A stretch of 64,000 nucleotides of DNA from an uncultured Psychroserpens sp. (GCF_947492715.1 NZ_CANLNS010000001.1:1178001-1242000), one strand, 5' to 3'. Numbered from the stretch's first letter, positions 18,246 to 27,135 are shown. A program made the numbers and translations. The notes: a model not told the origin generated them from the letters alone.

Positions 18246-18716
18246 TTAATTTTTCAAATTATGTATTGAGCGACCTATTAATTCAACGAAGGCATCAATA
18301 TTATTATTTCTTTTATAAAGATGCTTAAAAGCATTGTAATGTTCCTTATGAATCAAGTTATCGTTTTCAATTTTCACCAATCTCGGGTAACTTCTATTGG
18401 AACAATCTTTTACCAAATGTCTAGTAAGTAAATCGTGTGTTAAACTTCTTTCAACCTTGATGCAAATAATATCCTCATATTTTTCCTTAATTACTTTCGA
18501 AAGATTATAACGATTATAATAGGCATGAATAAAATAAATTTGACCATTATTGATTTTTAGAAGCTCTTTAAGTTCTGATTTATCCTTACGTTTTTGAATT
18601 CCCCCAGAAATAATAGTATAAATTATAATTGGAAGGAAAATAACCGCAGCAATTATGATAATTGGAATGGCAACTATAAAACTCATAAGTCCTCTTATAA
18701 TTTCTACTATTTTCAT
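18246..18716 (-). CDS. Small membrane-anchored unknown protein
   Basis: A 156-residue protein. Residues 10-38 (LMSFIVAIPIIIIAAVIFLPIIIYTII) form a long hydrophobic segment, probably a hairpin or one helix, followed by a basic loop QKRKDKSELK and a cytosolic domain. Family unknown. It lies downstream of rtcB after a terminator-like hairpin, so its expression may be reduced relative to rtcB. Confidence 0.65.
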   Translation of the reverse strand: MKIVEIIRGLMSFIVAIPIIIIAAVIFLPIIIYTIISGGIQKRKDKSELKELLKINNGQIYFIHAYYNRYNLSKVIKEKYEDIICIKVERSLTHDLLTRHLVKDCSNRSYPRLVKIENDNLIHKEHYNAFKHLYKRNNNIDAFVELIGRSIHNLKN

Positions 18717-18727
18717 GGTCTTGTTTT

Positions 18728-18771
18728 AAAAAGCAGACCGACTAAAACCAATTAAAGTCAGCCTGCTTTTG
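18728..18771 (-). terminator. Terminator-like hairpin after rtcB
   Basis: On the minus strand AAAAGCAG pairs with CTGCTTTTT, with further pairing GACT/AGTC inside, 12 nt after the rtcB stop. It may attenuate transcription into the genes that follow. Confidence 0.7.
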
Positions 18772-18783
18772 CGTTTTCAAAAT

Positions 18784-20211
<1,428 letters not shown>

Positions 20212-20227
20212 TTAAACTTTATTTTTA

Positions 20228-20259
20228 ATGAGATTCCTCGACTGTGCTCGGAATGACAT
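20228..20259. repeat. Short dispersed-repeat-like sequence
   Basis: The segment containing ATTCCTCGACTGTGCTCGGA is palindromic around its centre (CCTCGAC/GTGCTCGG) and resembles short repeats scattered in Bacteroidota genomes. It lies in the rtcB leader just downstream of the predicted start of promoter B. Only this copy is in the window, so the repeat label rests on memory. Confidence 0.4.
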
Positions 20260-20261
20260 TA

Positions 20262-20297
20262 CAAATATTATAACGTATTACGCAGTCTTTTTGCGTA
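20262..20297 (-). promoter_or_regulatory. Operator/promoter B (rtcB unit)
   Basis: A perfect palindrome TACGCA-N7-TGCGTA at 20279-20297, then exactly 8 nt, then TAATATTTG (minus strand, 20262-20270), a flavobacterial -7 element. Predicted start near 20256, about 70 nt before the rtcB ATG. Confidence 0.82.
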
Positions 20298-20298
20298 G

Positions 20299-21093
20299 TT
20301 AAATATATGTCTTATTTATAGTGAAATAAGTGAATAATGCTTTGAAAATAGCCTTAATATTTGTGTTAGGATAAAAGCCAGAGCTATTAATACAGTTAAT
20401 TTCTACAATTTTCCAACCGTTATGTGTTAAGCCAATATCCATTACGAAAGCGTCGGCAATATTAAAAAGGCTTATCATTTGCTTTGCAAACTGAATACCT
20501 TCTGGTGGAACATTTAACTCGAATGCGCTGTTTTCATTAAATTTATAATAACCTGCATCTATGATTTGTTCGCCTACAATCCAAAGTCTTGCTTCCTTAC
20601 GAATGTCTTGTGGCTTTGAGATTTGGATAAGCGTATTTTCGTTGAGGTTTTCTGATCGTTTACTCGCAAGTGCTTCATAAACATAATCAGACCACGTATG
20701 CTTGTTGAAAACCTGTCCTGTGAACACTTTTGCATCACGAAAAGGCTTAATAAATAATTGGGTGTTTGTTGTCCAATCTATGTTATCTGTAAGTTTCATG
20801 ACTTGAAATTCATAGTTTAACACATGGTCTTTGTAGTGTTTTGAATAGATTTCAAATAAGTGATTATTCCCATAAAATGAGTTGGGTTTCCAATCGGTGT
20901 ATTGCAATGCCAAACGTGCTAATCTTACCGAGCCATATACAAAAATATCTTGTCTATTTGTGTTGAGTTTTAAGTGTTTCGTTTCTTTTAAAACTTCAAT
21001 GGTTTCATAAGGATAATTTAGCTCATCTAACACATCGTAAATTCTGTTATGATCGGGATCTGAGTATATATTTGATTGAATTAAAAAGTACAT
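20299..21093 (-). CDS. ATP-grasp domain protein
   Basis: A 264-residue protein with an ATP-grasp C-terminal half: lysine strand LFIKPFRDAKVFTG (near 130), EARLWIVGEQIIDAGYY, and the metal-binding end FVMDIGLTHNGWKIVEINCINSSGFY. ATP-grasp enzymes join a carboxylate to an amine or thiol through an acyl phosphate. Target unknown. It is related to the protein at 24441-25166 (shared EVR/EAR strand and the VEIN/IEAN ending). It follows the 613-residue protein gene after a hairpin. Confidence 0.82.
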   Translation of the reverse strand: MYFLIQSNIYSDPDHNRIYDVLDELNYPYETIEVLKETKHLKLNTNRQDIFVYGSVRLARLALQYTDWKPNSFYGNNHLFEIYSKHYKDHVLNYEFQVMKLTDNIDWTTNTQLFIKPFRDAKVFTGQVFNKHTWSDYVYEALASKRSENLNENTLIQISKPQDIRKEARLWIVGEQIIDAGYYKFNENSAFELNVPPEGIQFAKQMISLFNIADAFVMDIGLTHNGWKIVEINCINSSGFYPNTNIKAIFKALFTYFTINKTYI

Positions 21094-21120
21094 GTTTTCA
21101 ATAGTGTTTGTTTTAAATTA

Positions 21121-21146
21121 AGCCTACAAGATTGGGCTTGTAGGCT
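21121..21146 (-). terminator. Hairpin between unknown gene and ATP-grasp gene
   Basis: A perfect 10-bp stem AGCCTACAAG/CTTGTAGGCT with loop ATTGGG. The following minus-strand sequence is only moderately T-rich (TTAATTT), so it may be a weak terminator or an mRNA-stabilising hairpin. Confidence 0.6.
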
Positions 21147-21160
21147 ATTGAAACTTCGTT

Positions 21161-23002
21161 CTAATTAAAAAGTTTTAAAAAACTATCTTTTTCTAAATTT
21201 TCCAAAGAGAAATCAAAATCGGCTTCGTCTTTATAATCTGTAATTTGAGCTCCTAAAGCTCTGACTAAACTATCAAAAGATAAAGATTCATTCCATTGTT
21301 GATATAAAGCTTTGGTTGCTAAATTTGATACTTCAGAATTACCAGACACTCTAGTGTGACCTGCACCAAAGTTTAATAATACAAAGCACTGTTTGTCTTT
21401 TTTGGGAATTAACATTCCTAAAATAGTTTGCTTTTGTACAGACTCACATCTAATATCTGCAAACAGTTTGTTTGGATTCATCATATAGTCTTTAGAAACA
21501 GAATCGCCTTTACCGACGATAATTTTGTAGCCACAATCGGCTGCTCCGGAAAACACATTGTTTTGAATCAAAGTAGGAACATTTAATCCCTTGTTAGCAT
21601 ATAAATATTCTACGGCGCCATTAGGTGCTGAGGTTATATCTCCAGAATACATAAGATTGCCTTGTTGTTGATTATATGCGGCATTCCAACCTACTTTACC
21701 TGCAATGTTTAAGCCTGATAAATCTAAGTCTCTTGCTCCCCAAGCATCTTCCCAATAAATACCGACTGCTAACTTTTTACCATAGAAACGCGTCCCAGTA
21801 GGAATATTTCCCACATACATTTTTTCTGATGTTGGTAAAGCATAAGTAATGTCCTCAGGAAAAAATAAGCGCTTACCTGATAAATCAAAACGTTGTTTTA
21901 AATACTTAAGCAAGAACGCGTAATTTTGCTTGAACACCGTGTTTTCAGGAACGACTCCTTTATATTTAGCTGCTTTATTTTTCTTCAAAAGATTAACAAG
22001 CATGTTCTTTCTAACTACGGTAGAAACAGTATTAGATTTGACCCAAGATTTACCATTTCTAATTCTGTATAAAAAAGCATCTTGACCTTGGTTTCTGGTG
22101 TAGCATGCCGACAATGCTTTAAACAAAGCAAAAGGCGTTGCGTTATCTAACCAGTGAATATCGTTATCTGTTATTAATGCATTTGTGACATCGTTTAACG
22201 GATTAGAAATTAAAGGCTTGTGATACGTTTTAGATAGCTTGCTAATCTTGTTGATCGTTTTAGGAGCTTTACTTTTGAATGCCAAAAACAAAGGTTTGAA
22301 TCGGTTAAAAATTTCCGCAAGTTTTTCTAATCCAAACGTATTAAATGCTTGCGCTGGATTGTATGAACTGTCTTTGATTAATTCAATTAATGCGTCGTTT
22401 TTGATTAACAAGGTGGTGTCTGTAGCTCTATAAATGATATACCTAAAAAATTCAACAGGATTACTAGGGTAGATGTCATAATACTCGGCTAATTTTACAA
22501 CGGCCTCTTTGTTTCTAATGTGTTCTTTGCCAGTAAACGTGTATCCTAATTCATCTACTAAAACAGTAATCAAGGCATCTACTGTGTCTTCTTTTAAAGC
22601 CATACCAGATGCTAAGATGTTCAAGCATTTCTGAGTCATCTCATCTATTGAATAGGCATTTATTATCTTATAGCTGAGCTTTACATTTGGAATACTTAAA
22701 ATTTCTTCTGGAATATAAATGTCATCTCGAAAGTTACTTCCATAGGTTGACAGATAGTGCTTAATTTGCTCCATGTATAACTCATATCTTGAGCTATTTC
22801 TAATTTTAAGCCACGACTTGTGGAACGTTTTATTTAGATCATTGCCACTGAGTTTTTCAGCTTTTAAAAAAGCCATGATTCTATCTTTTGCCCAAAGTGC
22901 ATTTGGTGCTATAATATAGCCTTCATCTGAGATGTATGGCTTGTCGTTTGATGTTTTCGCTAATACGGCGTTAAATAATTTTAATGTATTCATAGTATTC
23001 AT
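21161..23002 (-). CDS. 613-residue RNA-island protein, TerD-like C-terminal region
   Basis: Residues 1-320 are mainly helical and include FKSKAPKTINKISKLSKTYHKPL. Residues about 400-560 are beta-rich: GIYWEDAWGARDLDLSGLNIAGK followed by YSGDITSAPNGAVEYLYA is reminiscent of TerD-type beta sandwiches (D-x-D-x-S, then SGD). I could not find the TROVE signature or a von Willebrand MIDAS (DxSxS), so it is not a clear Ro60 protein although it sits where such a gene might. It is the first protein gene downstream of the large RNA and the intron-bearing tRNA, with ATG 42 nt after the last 40-nt repeat. Function unknown. Confidence 0.72.
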   Translation of the reverse strand: MNTMNTLKLFNAVLAKTSNDKPYISDEGYIIAPNALWAKDRIMAFLKAEKLSGNDLNKTFHKSWLKIRNSSRYELYMEQIKHYLSTYGSNFRDDIYIPEEILSIPNVKLSYKIINAYSIDEMTQKCLNILASGMALKEDTVDALITVLVDELGYTFTGKEHIRNKEAVVKLAEYYDIYPSNPVEFFRYIIYRATDTTLLIKNDALIELIKDSSYNPAQAFNTFGLEKLAEIFNRFKPLFLAFKSKAPKTINKISKLSKTYHKPLISNPLNDVTNALITDNDIHWLDNATPFALFKALSACYTRNQGQDAFLYRIRNGKSWVKSNTVSTVVRKNMLVNLLKKNKAAKYKGVVPENTVFKQNYAFLLKYLKQRFDLSGKRLFFPEDITYALPTSEKMYVGNIPTGTRFYGKKLAVGIYWEDAWGARDLDLSGLNIAGKVGWNAAYNQQQGNLMYSGDITSAPNGAVEYLYANKGLNVPTLIQNNVFSGAADCGYKIIVGKGDSVSKDYMMNPNKLFADIRCESVQKQTILGMLIPKKDKQCFVLLNFGAGHTRVSGNSEVSNLATKALYQQWNESLSFDSLVRALGAQITDYKDEADFDFSLENLEKDSFLKLFN

Positions 23003-23043
23003 ATTTAAATAAGTGAGGTGTATGGATTTGATTAAAAGTCAAT

Positions 23044-23092
23044 GAAATAGGAACACCTTTTACCTATTATTCTTAAAGACGAAGAGTAATTA
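23044..23092 (-). repeat. 40-nt-type repeat R5
   Basis: Minus strand contains ATTACTCTTCGTCTTTAAG followed by GGTGTTCCTAT, aligning with the insertion in the tRNA(CAU) but with extra bases in the middle. Lies just upstream of the 613-residue gene. Confidence 0.6.
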
Positions 23093-23119
23093 TCCTGCAC
23101 CCAATGGGTACAAGTCGTG

Positions 23120-23162
23120 AATTTATAGGAACTCTATTTGTCTTTTAAGACGAGATGTAGAT
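23120..23162 (-). repeat. 40-nt-type repeat R4
   Basis: Minus strand contains ATCTCGTCTTAAAAGACA followed by AGAGTTCCTATAAATT; the inner GTCTT/AAGAC can pair. Shares GTTCCTATAA with the other copies. Confidence 0.65.
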
Positions 23163-23203
23163 ACAACCAGAAGACCCTTCCGGGCGCTGGACTCGAACCA
23201 GCT
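23163..23203 (-). other. Isolated tRNA T-arm-like segment
   Basis: Between repeats R3 and R4 the minus strand has CTGG-TTCGAGT-CCAG (23187-23201), an exact T-arm with canonical loop, followed by CGCCCGGAAGGG. No acceptor or D-arm is nearby. It may be a tRNA remnant or part of a tRNA-mimicking RNA. Confidence 0.6.
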
Positions 23204-23247
23204 AATTATAGGAACATCTTATGTCTTTTACTAACGGAAAGTAATTT
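23204..23247 (-). repeat. 40-nt-type repeat R3
   Basis: Minus strand contains AAATTACTTTCCGTTAGTAA and then AGATGTTCCTATAATT. As in the tRNA insertion, flanking bases pair with the inside of the element (CGGA with TCCG). Confidence 0.65.
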
Positions 23248-23255
23248 CTCCGATG

Positions 23256-23288
23256 AATATTATAGGAACTTTCTGTGTCAGTAATTTT
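23256..23288 (-). repeat. 40-nt-type repeat R2, shortened
   Basis: Minus strand has AAAATTACTGACACAG followed by AAAGTTCCTATAATATT: the two conserved ends of the element with a shorter middle. It starts 6 nt after the tRNA(CAU) 3' end. Confidence 0.6.
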
Positions 23289-23293
23289 AATGT

Positions 23294-23405
23294 AGTCCAG
23301 GTGGGACTCGAACCCACGCCCCGCGGATTATGAATCTTTACAGGAACTTTTTTATGCCTAAAGCGAAAAGTATTTTCGCTGCTCTACCTTCTGAGCTACT
23401 GGACT
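23294..23405 (-). tRNA. tRNA(CAU) carrying a 40-nt intron-like insertion
   Basis: Acceptor AGTCCAG/CTGGACT (7 perfect pairs), D-arm GCTC-AGAAGGTA-GAGC and T-arm GTGGG-TTCGAGT-CCCAC are intact. The 5' strand of the anticodon stem is split after GCG by a 40-nt insertion (23337-23376). Removing it gives GCGGA-TTCATAA-TCCGC, a perfect 5-bp stem with a 7-nt loop, U33 and anticodon CAU (23330-23332), and a normal 72-nt tRNA for Met or lysidine-modified Ile. The insertion folds back on the exon (GCGAAAA with TTTTCGC). It could be spliced, or the RNA could act as an uncharged tRNA mimic. Confidence 0.82.
23337..23376 (-). repeat. 40-nt insertion inside tRNA(CAU), repeat R1
   Basis: On the minus strand it begins AAAATACTTTTCGC and ends AAAGTTCCTGTAAA. 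Four related elements (R2-R5) follow within 300 bp, all ending in GTTCCTAT-like sequence. Both ends are A-rich. Confidence 0.75.
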
Positions 23406-23413
23406 ATTTTTTT

Positions 23414-23443
23414 AAAAAAAGCGTTCTGAGAATACCTTCGCTT
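23414..23443 (-). terminator. Terminator-like hairpin at 3' end of large RNA
   Basis: Minus strand AAGCG...CGCTT followed by seven T, immediately before the tRNA(CAU) 5' end. It could define the 3' end of the large RNA or mark a processing site; some transcripts must pass it if the downstream protein is made from promoter C. Confidence 0.65.
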
Positions 23444-24386
23444 ATAGACAAGCTTTCCTAGAATTATAACTTTCGTCTTCTCTAGTTTTCCACATTCTTC
23501 TCATTGCTTAGAGTGTCATGTACTTGTCTGATGCCTATTTACATTGTAGCTGTTCGGCAACTTAGACTTGGCTTGCATAGTGGCTTATTGCCACGCTTTG
23601 CAATTACGAGGGTTGGCTCCCTCACCATTCGTAGGCGTCCTCTCTTGAGGCGGCCTACTAGAATGTTCACCGCACGACAAAGGTTTGCGACCTTCATCGC
23701 CCCATATATTGCAATGGGTTTAGGCAACTACTAGCTGCTACAATGTTCGAAGTCTTTTGCGTTTACGATATGGGAAAAACCCAACTTCTGTATGTGAAAT
23801 AACAGCGTTCTATAATTGAACTATATCTTTTGACCTAGGAGAAGGGCTTCGAAAATGGCTTCGTAGATTTTAGCCTACAAAATACCAACCTTCTCCTTGT
23901 GTACTTCCCAGTACACGATATGTTAAGCTACCGAACCGTTTCCAATCGGGTAACTCTAATATTGCAATACGCTCCGTTCGGTTGGATGACCTATACGTAA
24001 CCTATTACTACAACTTTTCCTATTGATGTCTCCATCGCAAGCCTATCAAGTGTCGGCTACAAACCCTCTTTTACTTCAGCGGTTGCCCCTTGCAAAAAGT
24101 GGTTTGTGTTAGTTGCTTGCTTACCTGTACTATTTTCAAAAGAAAACAGTCTCCATTCACAGTGCCTGTAAATAGATTTATCCTTGTTGCCAAGTTTATC
24201 TAAGGACGATAAGCCGCCCTATCAAGCGATAATCGAGATTAACGCATGATGATTTTTTTATGATTGAAGCTCTAATCTGAGCTTCATTTTTATTTCAATG
24301 AACTTTTTTATTAAGCTCCACCAGAATCCCTCGGTCTGGTGGAGCACTACTACCAAAGTCTAACTAACAAGACTTCTTTATGATTA
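23414..24386 (-). ncRNA. Candidate large structured RNA, about 0.95 kb
   Basis: No convincing protein gene exists here on either strand, yet the DNA is richer in G+C than its surroundings and packed with hairpins: GTGGC/GCCAC (23580-23594), GAGGG/CCCTC (23608-23623), GTAGGC-CCTC/GAGG-GCCTAC (23631-23658), AAGGT/ACCTT (23680-23694), GGAGAAGG/CCTTCTCC (23838-23845 with 23889-23896), GTGTAC/GTACAC (23899-23916), GAAGCTC/GAGCTTC (24266-24285) and an 11-bp stem GCTCCACCAGA (24315-24345). Promoter C points into it on the minus strand. Size, ornateness and tRNA neighbours recall the phage-associated GOLLD and ROOL RNA classes, but I cannot match it to either. Confidence 0.68.
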
Positions 24387-24391
24387 CACTG

Positions 24392-24427
24392 CAAATGTTT
24401 AACCCTATTGCGCAATCATTTTGCGTA
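24392..24427 (-). promoter_or_regulatory. Operator/promoter C (large RNA and unknown gene)
   Basis: Palindrome TACGCA-N7-TGCGCA (24409-24427, one arm differing by one base from the others) lies 8 nt upstream of AAACATTTG (24392-24400) on the minus strand. Predicted start near 24386, at the beginning of the large RNA region. Confidence 0.77.
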
Positions 24428-24440
24428 GTAAAAAAATAGT

Positions 24441-25166
24441 TTAATTTTCACAACTTTTTATAATGACATCTAGGACTTTTTCTGGGTCGCAAGCATAAAT
24501 TCCTGAGCTATATACAGGGTTTGCTTCAATTATGGCCCATCCTAAATCTTTAATGTATCCAAAGTCTACAACAATGGCTTCTGGAAGTTTTACGTTTGAG
24601 TCATTTAAAAATGCACGTGTAAACTTTTCAAAACCATCCTTGTCTTTCGGAATATTAGAATCAATAAAATAGCGTCCATTTTTAAGATATGTTGAATAGG
24701 TTTGTATGGTGTTATTTAGAACAAATGTTCTAACCTCACAATCCCATTCTACAACATTACTTGTATATACATATTGATCTTTATCTAAGCTATGATATCC
24801 ATTAATAGCTTCTTTAGTTTCGTACACACCAGCTTTAAAATATTTTGTATCTACTGGTTTAATGAAACTTTCATTTATTGAAACATCTTTCAATCTTTGG
24901 TGAACTACCGTTCGTTTTAAATACTTATTAGGAACACGAGCCAACCAATTTCCTTCTACATTAGATAAATGGAAACCACATTGGTGTGCGACATGTGTTG
25001 TAAAAAAATCTTCACCATAAACACCTACTATGTTTTTGCGCTCATTAAAAGGAACATTCCATTTTATGCAACGCAAACTTTTTAAATCTCTACTATATGT
25101 TGCCTGATTTATTAAGTTAGAATCTGTGCTATAAATAGGCGATAATGCTATGTATTTTGTTCTCAT
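24441..25166 (-). CDS. ATP-grasp domain protein
   Basis: A 241-residue protein. The ATP-grasp C-terminal half is seen in FIKPVDTKYFKAGVYE, the strand CEVRTFVLNNTIQ and the ending VVDFGYIKDLGWAIIEANPVYSSGIYACDPEKVL. It is a relative of the protein at 20299-21093. It ends 14 bp before operator C, and follows the RimK-like gene by 29 bp. The substrate is unknown; peptide-like ligation or protein tagging is possible from the fold. Confidence 0.82.
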   Translation of the reverse strand: MRTKYIALSPIYSTDSNLINQATYSRDLKSLRCIKWNVPFNERKNIVGVYGEDFFTTHVAHQCGFHLSNVEGNWLARVPNKYLKRTVVHQRLKDVSINESFIKPVDTKYFKAGVYETKEAINGYHSLDKDQYVYTSNVVEWDCEVRTFVLNNTIQTYSTYLKNGRYFIDSNIPKDKDGFEKFTRAFLNDSNVKLPEAIVVDFGYIKDLGWAIIEANPVYSSGIYACDPEKVLDVIIKSCEN

Positions 25167-25195
25167 TTTATTTTTTAATTACCATATAATTAAAA

Positions 25196-26014
25196 CTACG
25201 AAAGCTTCTTCCTTAATGAATTTGCCAACTCGTTTTTCAATTCGCTACGAAAACCTGAAAGCCCAGGAATATCGTTATACTCTACAATGTGTAGTTCTCC
25301 ATTTTCGTCCTCAAGAATATCAATAGCCAGAATATCTGCTTTAAGTTCTTTTTGTAGCATTAATAGCTTATTTGATATTCCTTTTAAAGGCTCTATTTCA
25401 GTAAAGTCAGTTGTCTCAATATTAGCTTTCCAATATTTTCCTTTTCTAGACATTGCCCAGATTTTGTCATTAATAATGATATATCTAATATCTCTTTTAT
25501 AATTAATATAAGGTTCTGTAGTAACGTAAGTTTTAGACACAAAAAGTAAATCTCTAATATCTTGCCATTGACTCTCATTTTGTATTAATACCTTTCCATA
25601 TCCTCCATGATAATTTCCAACTTTAACAACAAAAGGAAACTCCATCGTTATGTTTTTTAAATACGAAGATGCCGTAACTACGTTAAAGTCTATTATTGGT
25701 AGCCCCATTTTTTTAATCATAAAAAGCATGGACAATCTATCAAAACCTTTTTTTAAGGTTTCCGACGAATTCACGCAAGGAATACCGGCTAACTCTATTA
25801 AATTTAGAGCTGTCGTCTGTATTTCCGATGGGCGAATAGCTCCTACTCGCCAAAGAATCCCATCGGGTTCAATGACACTTTCAGAATCGGCTACAAACAA
25901 CCTATTGTTCTTTAATATCCATGAGGTGTTTTGAATAAACTTTTGTACTACTTTAAACTCAGGTAAAAAGTCTTGCCAATAAGTTTCTCCATTTATAACT
26001 AATATTGTTTTCAT
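25196..26014 (-). CDS. RimK-like ATP-grasp ligase
   Basis: A 272-residue ATP-grasp protein closer to RimK/synapsin-type ligases than its two neighbours. It has FPFVVKVGNYHGGYGKVLIQ (lysine strand and glycine loop, near 135), RDIRYIIINDKIWAMSRKGKYWKAN and LAIDILEDENGELHIVEYNDIPGLSG at the metal site. RimK relatives add glutamate to proteins. The frame opens at 26050 but MKTILVINGE at 26014 is the natural start, just after a hairpin. Third ATP-grasp gene of the island. Confidence 0.84.
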   Translation of the reverse strand: MKTILVINGETYWQDFLPEFKVVQKFIQNTSWILKNNRLFVADSESVIEPDGILWRVGAIRPSEIQTTALNLIELAGIPCVNSSETLKKGFDRLSMLFMIKKMGLPIIDFNVVTASSYLKNITMEFPFVVKVGNYHGGYGKVLIQNESQWQDIRDLLFVSKTYVTTEPYINYKRDIRYIIINDKIWAMSRKGKYWKANIETTDFTEIEPLKGISNKLLMLQKELKADILAIDILEDENGELHIVEYNDIPGLSGFRSELKNELANSLRKKLS

Positions 26015-26029
26015 TCTACTACTTGTTAT

Positions 26030-26065
26030 AACCTGAGCAGTATTCAACAAAGTACTGCTCAGGTT
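26030..26065 (-). terminator. Strong hairpin between RNA ligase and RimK-like gene
   Basis: A perfect 13-bp stem AACCTGAGCAGTA/TACTGCTCAGGTT. The minus-strand downstream sequence has no long T run, so termination would be partial. Confidence 0.6.
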
Positions 26066-26113
26066 TAATTACTATTCTTTTGATTAACTGAATTCTACGA
26101 AAACCACTAATCT

Positions 26114-27109
26114 TTAATACAACTGCAATAATTCTTGTCTTACAAGCTTTGCCGAGTATTGATTCAGCTGTTTTGTTAATCGTTTTTGTTCTGATTTCTC
26201 AAGAGTTTTATATTGAATTTCAAACGCTTTTAAGAAATCTTCAAAAGCATCTTTAGATAGCAAACCAATAAGTTTACCAATTTGGATACTATCCAAATTA
26301 CTTTCTTTACTCATTACATTTGCCAAACGATTAGGGTTGACATAGCGTTCTAATTCAGACAGTAAAATATGTGCCTCTTTTGACAACTCAATCTGTACTG
26401 AATGTTTTGAATTAGCTTTGCTTTTTTCGCTCCATTTCGCATTTTTATTTTTAATAATAACACGACTTCCGTTTGGTAAAAAATGTGGCTCTATAGGTTT
26501 AATAACTACACCTTCACAGATATTATCTGAGATTTCGGGTAGCTTTAACCATTCAGGAATTTTACTGTCAAAGGCATTAGGATAATCCAGCACCTCTTTT
26601 AGTATTCCTCTGCAAAGTGTTTTTGCATAGAAGAAACCGTGGGTTTCTAATAGTTGATTAACCTCAATGACGTTGAGATAAAACTCCTGATTGATCATAA
26701 TATCAAATGCATAGAACTCATTATAAGGTGCGTAAAACACTCCTTTCTGAACCTTAAATGCTCCTCTAACTTGCTCTACATCTGGATAGCTACCGCCAAA
26801 TAGCTCACCAAAAACAGTTATACTTTCTGTATTTGGGTATTTGATTTTTACAGCTTCAAAGAGAGCTAACATTTTTTCATAGTATAGCGACTTGATTGAA
26901 GCATGGTTGTAAAACGTATCAGTATCTTCTAGAATACTAGTGCGTTTTGCAGACCTTAAATCCTTCCCGTTGGTGATTAGACTAAAATTAGCACCATGTA
27001 CTTTTTCTTGCACCACAAAATCATTACTGTTTGCGGTAGCTATAGCCACACGCTCAATAAATTCTTTGCGGTATGCATTCTCGATTGAATTATATTTTTT
27101 AAACATCAT
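26114..27109 (-). CDS. RNA ligase, T4 Rnl2 family
   Basis: A 331-residue ATP-dependent RNA ligase that seals 3'-OH/5'-phosphate nicks. Motif I is EKVHGANFSLI with Lys36 as the adenylation site; RSAKRT (motif Ia), FGELFGG (motif III), ICEGVVIKP (motif IV) and IIKNKNAKW (motif V) follow in order. A C-terminal helical domain of about 90 residues completes the Rnl2 plan. Together with RtcB the island can seal both main classes of RNA break. It lies 26 bp downstream of the AlkB-like gene. Confidence 0.93.
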   Translation of the reverse strand: MMFKKYNSIENAYRKEFIERVAIATANSNDFVVQEKVHGANFSLITNGKDLRSAKRTSILEDTDTFYNHASIKSLYYEKMLALFEAVKIKYPNTESITVFGELFGGSYPDVEQVRGAFKVQKGVFYAPYNEFYAFDIMINQEFYLNVIEVNQLLETHGFFYAKTLCRGILKEVLDYPNAFDSKIPEWLKLPEISDNICEGVVIKPIEPHFLPNGSRVIIKNKNAKWSEKSKANSKHSVQIELSKEAHILLSELERYVNPNRLANVMSKESNLDSIQIGKLIGLLSKDAFEDFLKAFEIQYKTLEKSEQKRLTKQLNQYSAKLVRQELLQLY

Positions 27110-27135
27110 AATTTTATGGTTTTAAGGGTTAATAA

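Noticed and set aside
21161-23002. Ro60/TROVE protein
   Set aside because: The context (RtcB, tRNA-like RNAs) suggested it, but the TROVE signature and the DxSxS MIDAS of the von Willebrand domain are not present.
23504-23734. Protein-coding ORFs of 60-76 residues on both strands
   Set aside because: They overlap each other and the densest set of hairpins, have atypical residue content and no promoter or neighbour support; a structured RNA explains the region better.
24266-24290. Terminator of a + strand RNA
   Set aside because: The hairpin plus T run does look like one, but no + strand promoter was found and operator C directs transcription the other way. Kept only as a helix of the RNA.
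23414-24386. Group II intron, RNase P RNA or tmRNA
   Set aside because: I did not find a domain V-like hairpin, the RNase P core motifs or a tmRNA tRNA-like end on either strand. A model search would be decisive.
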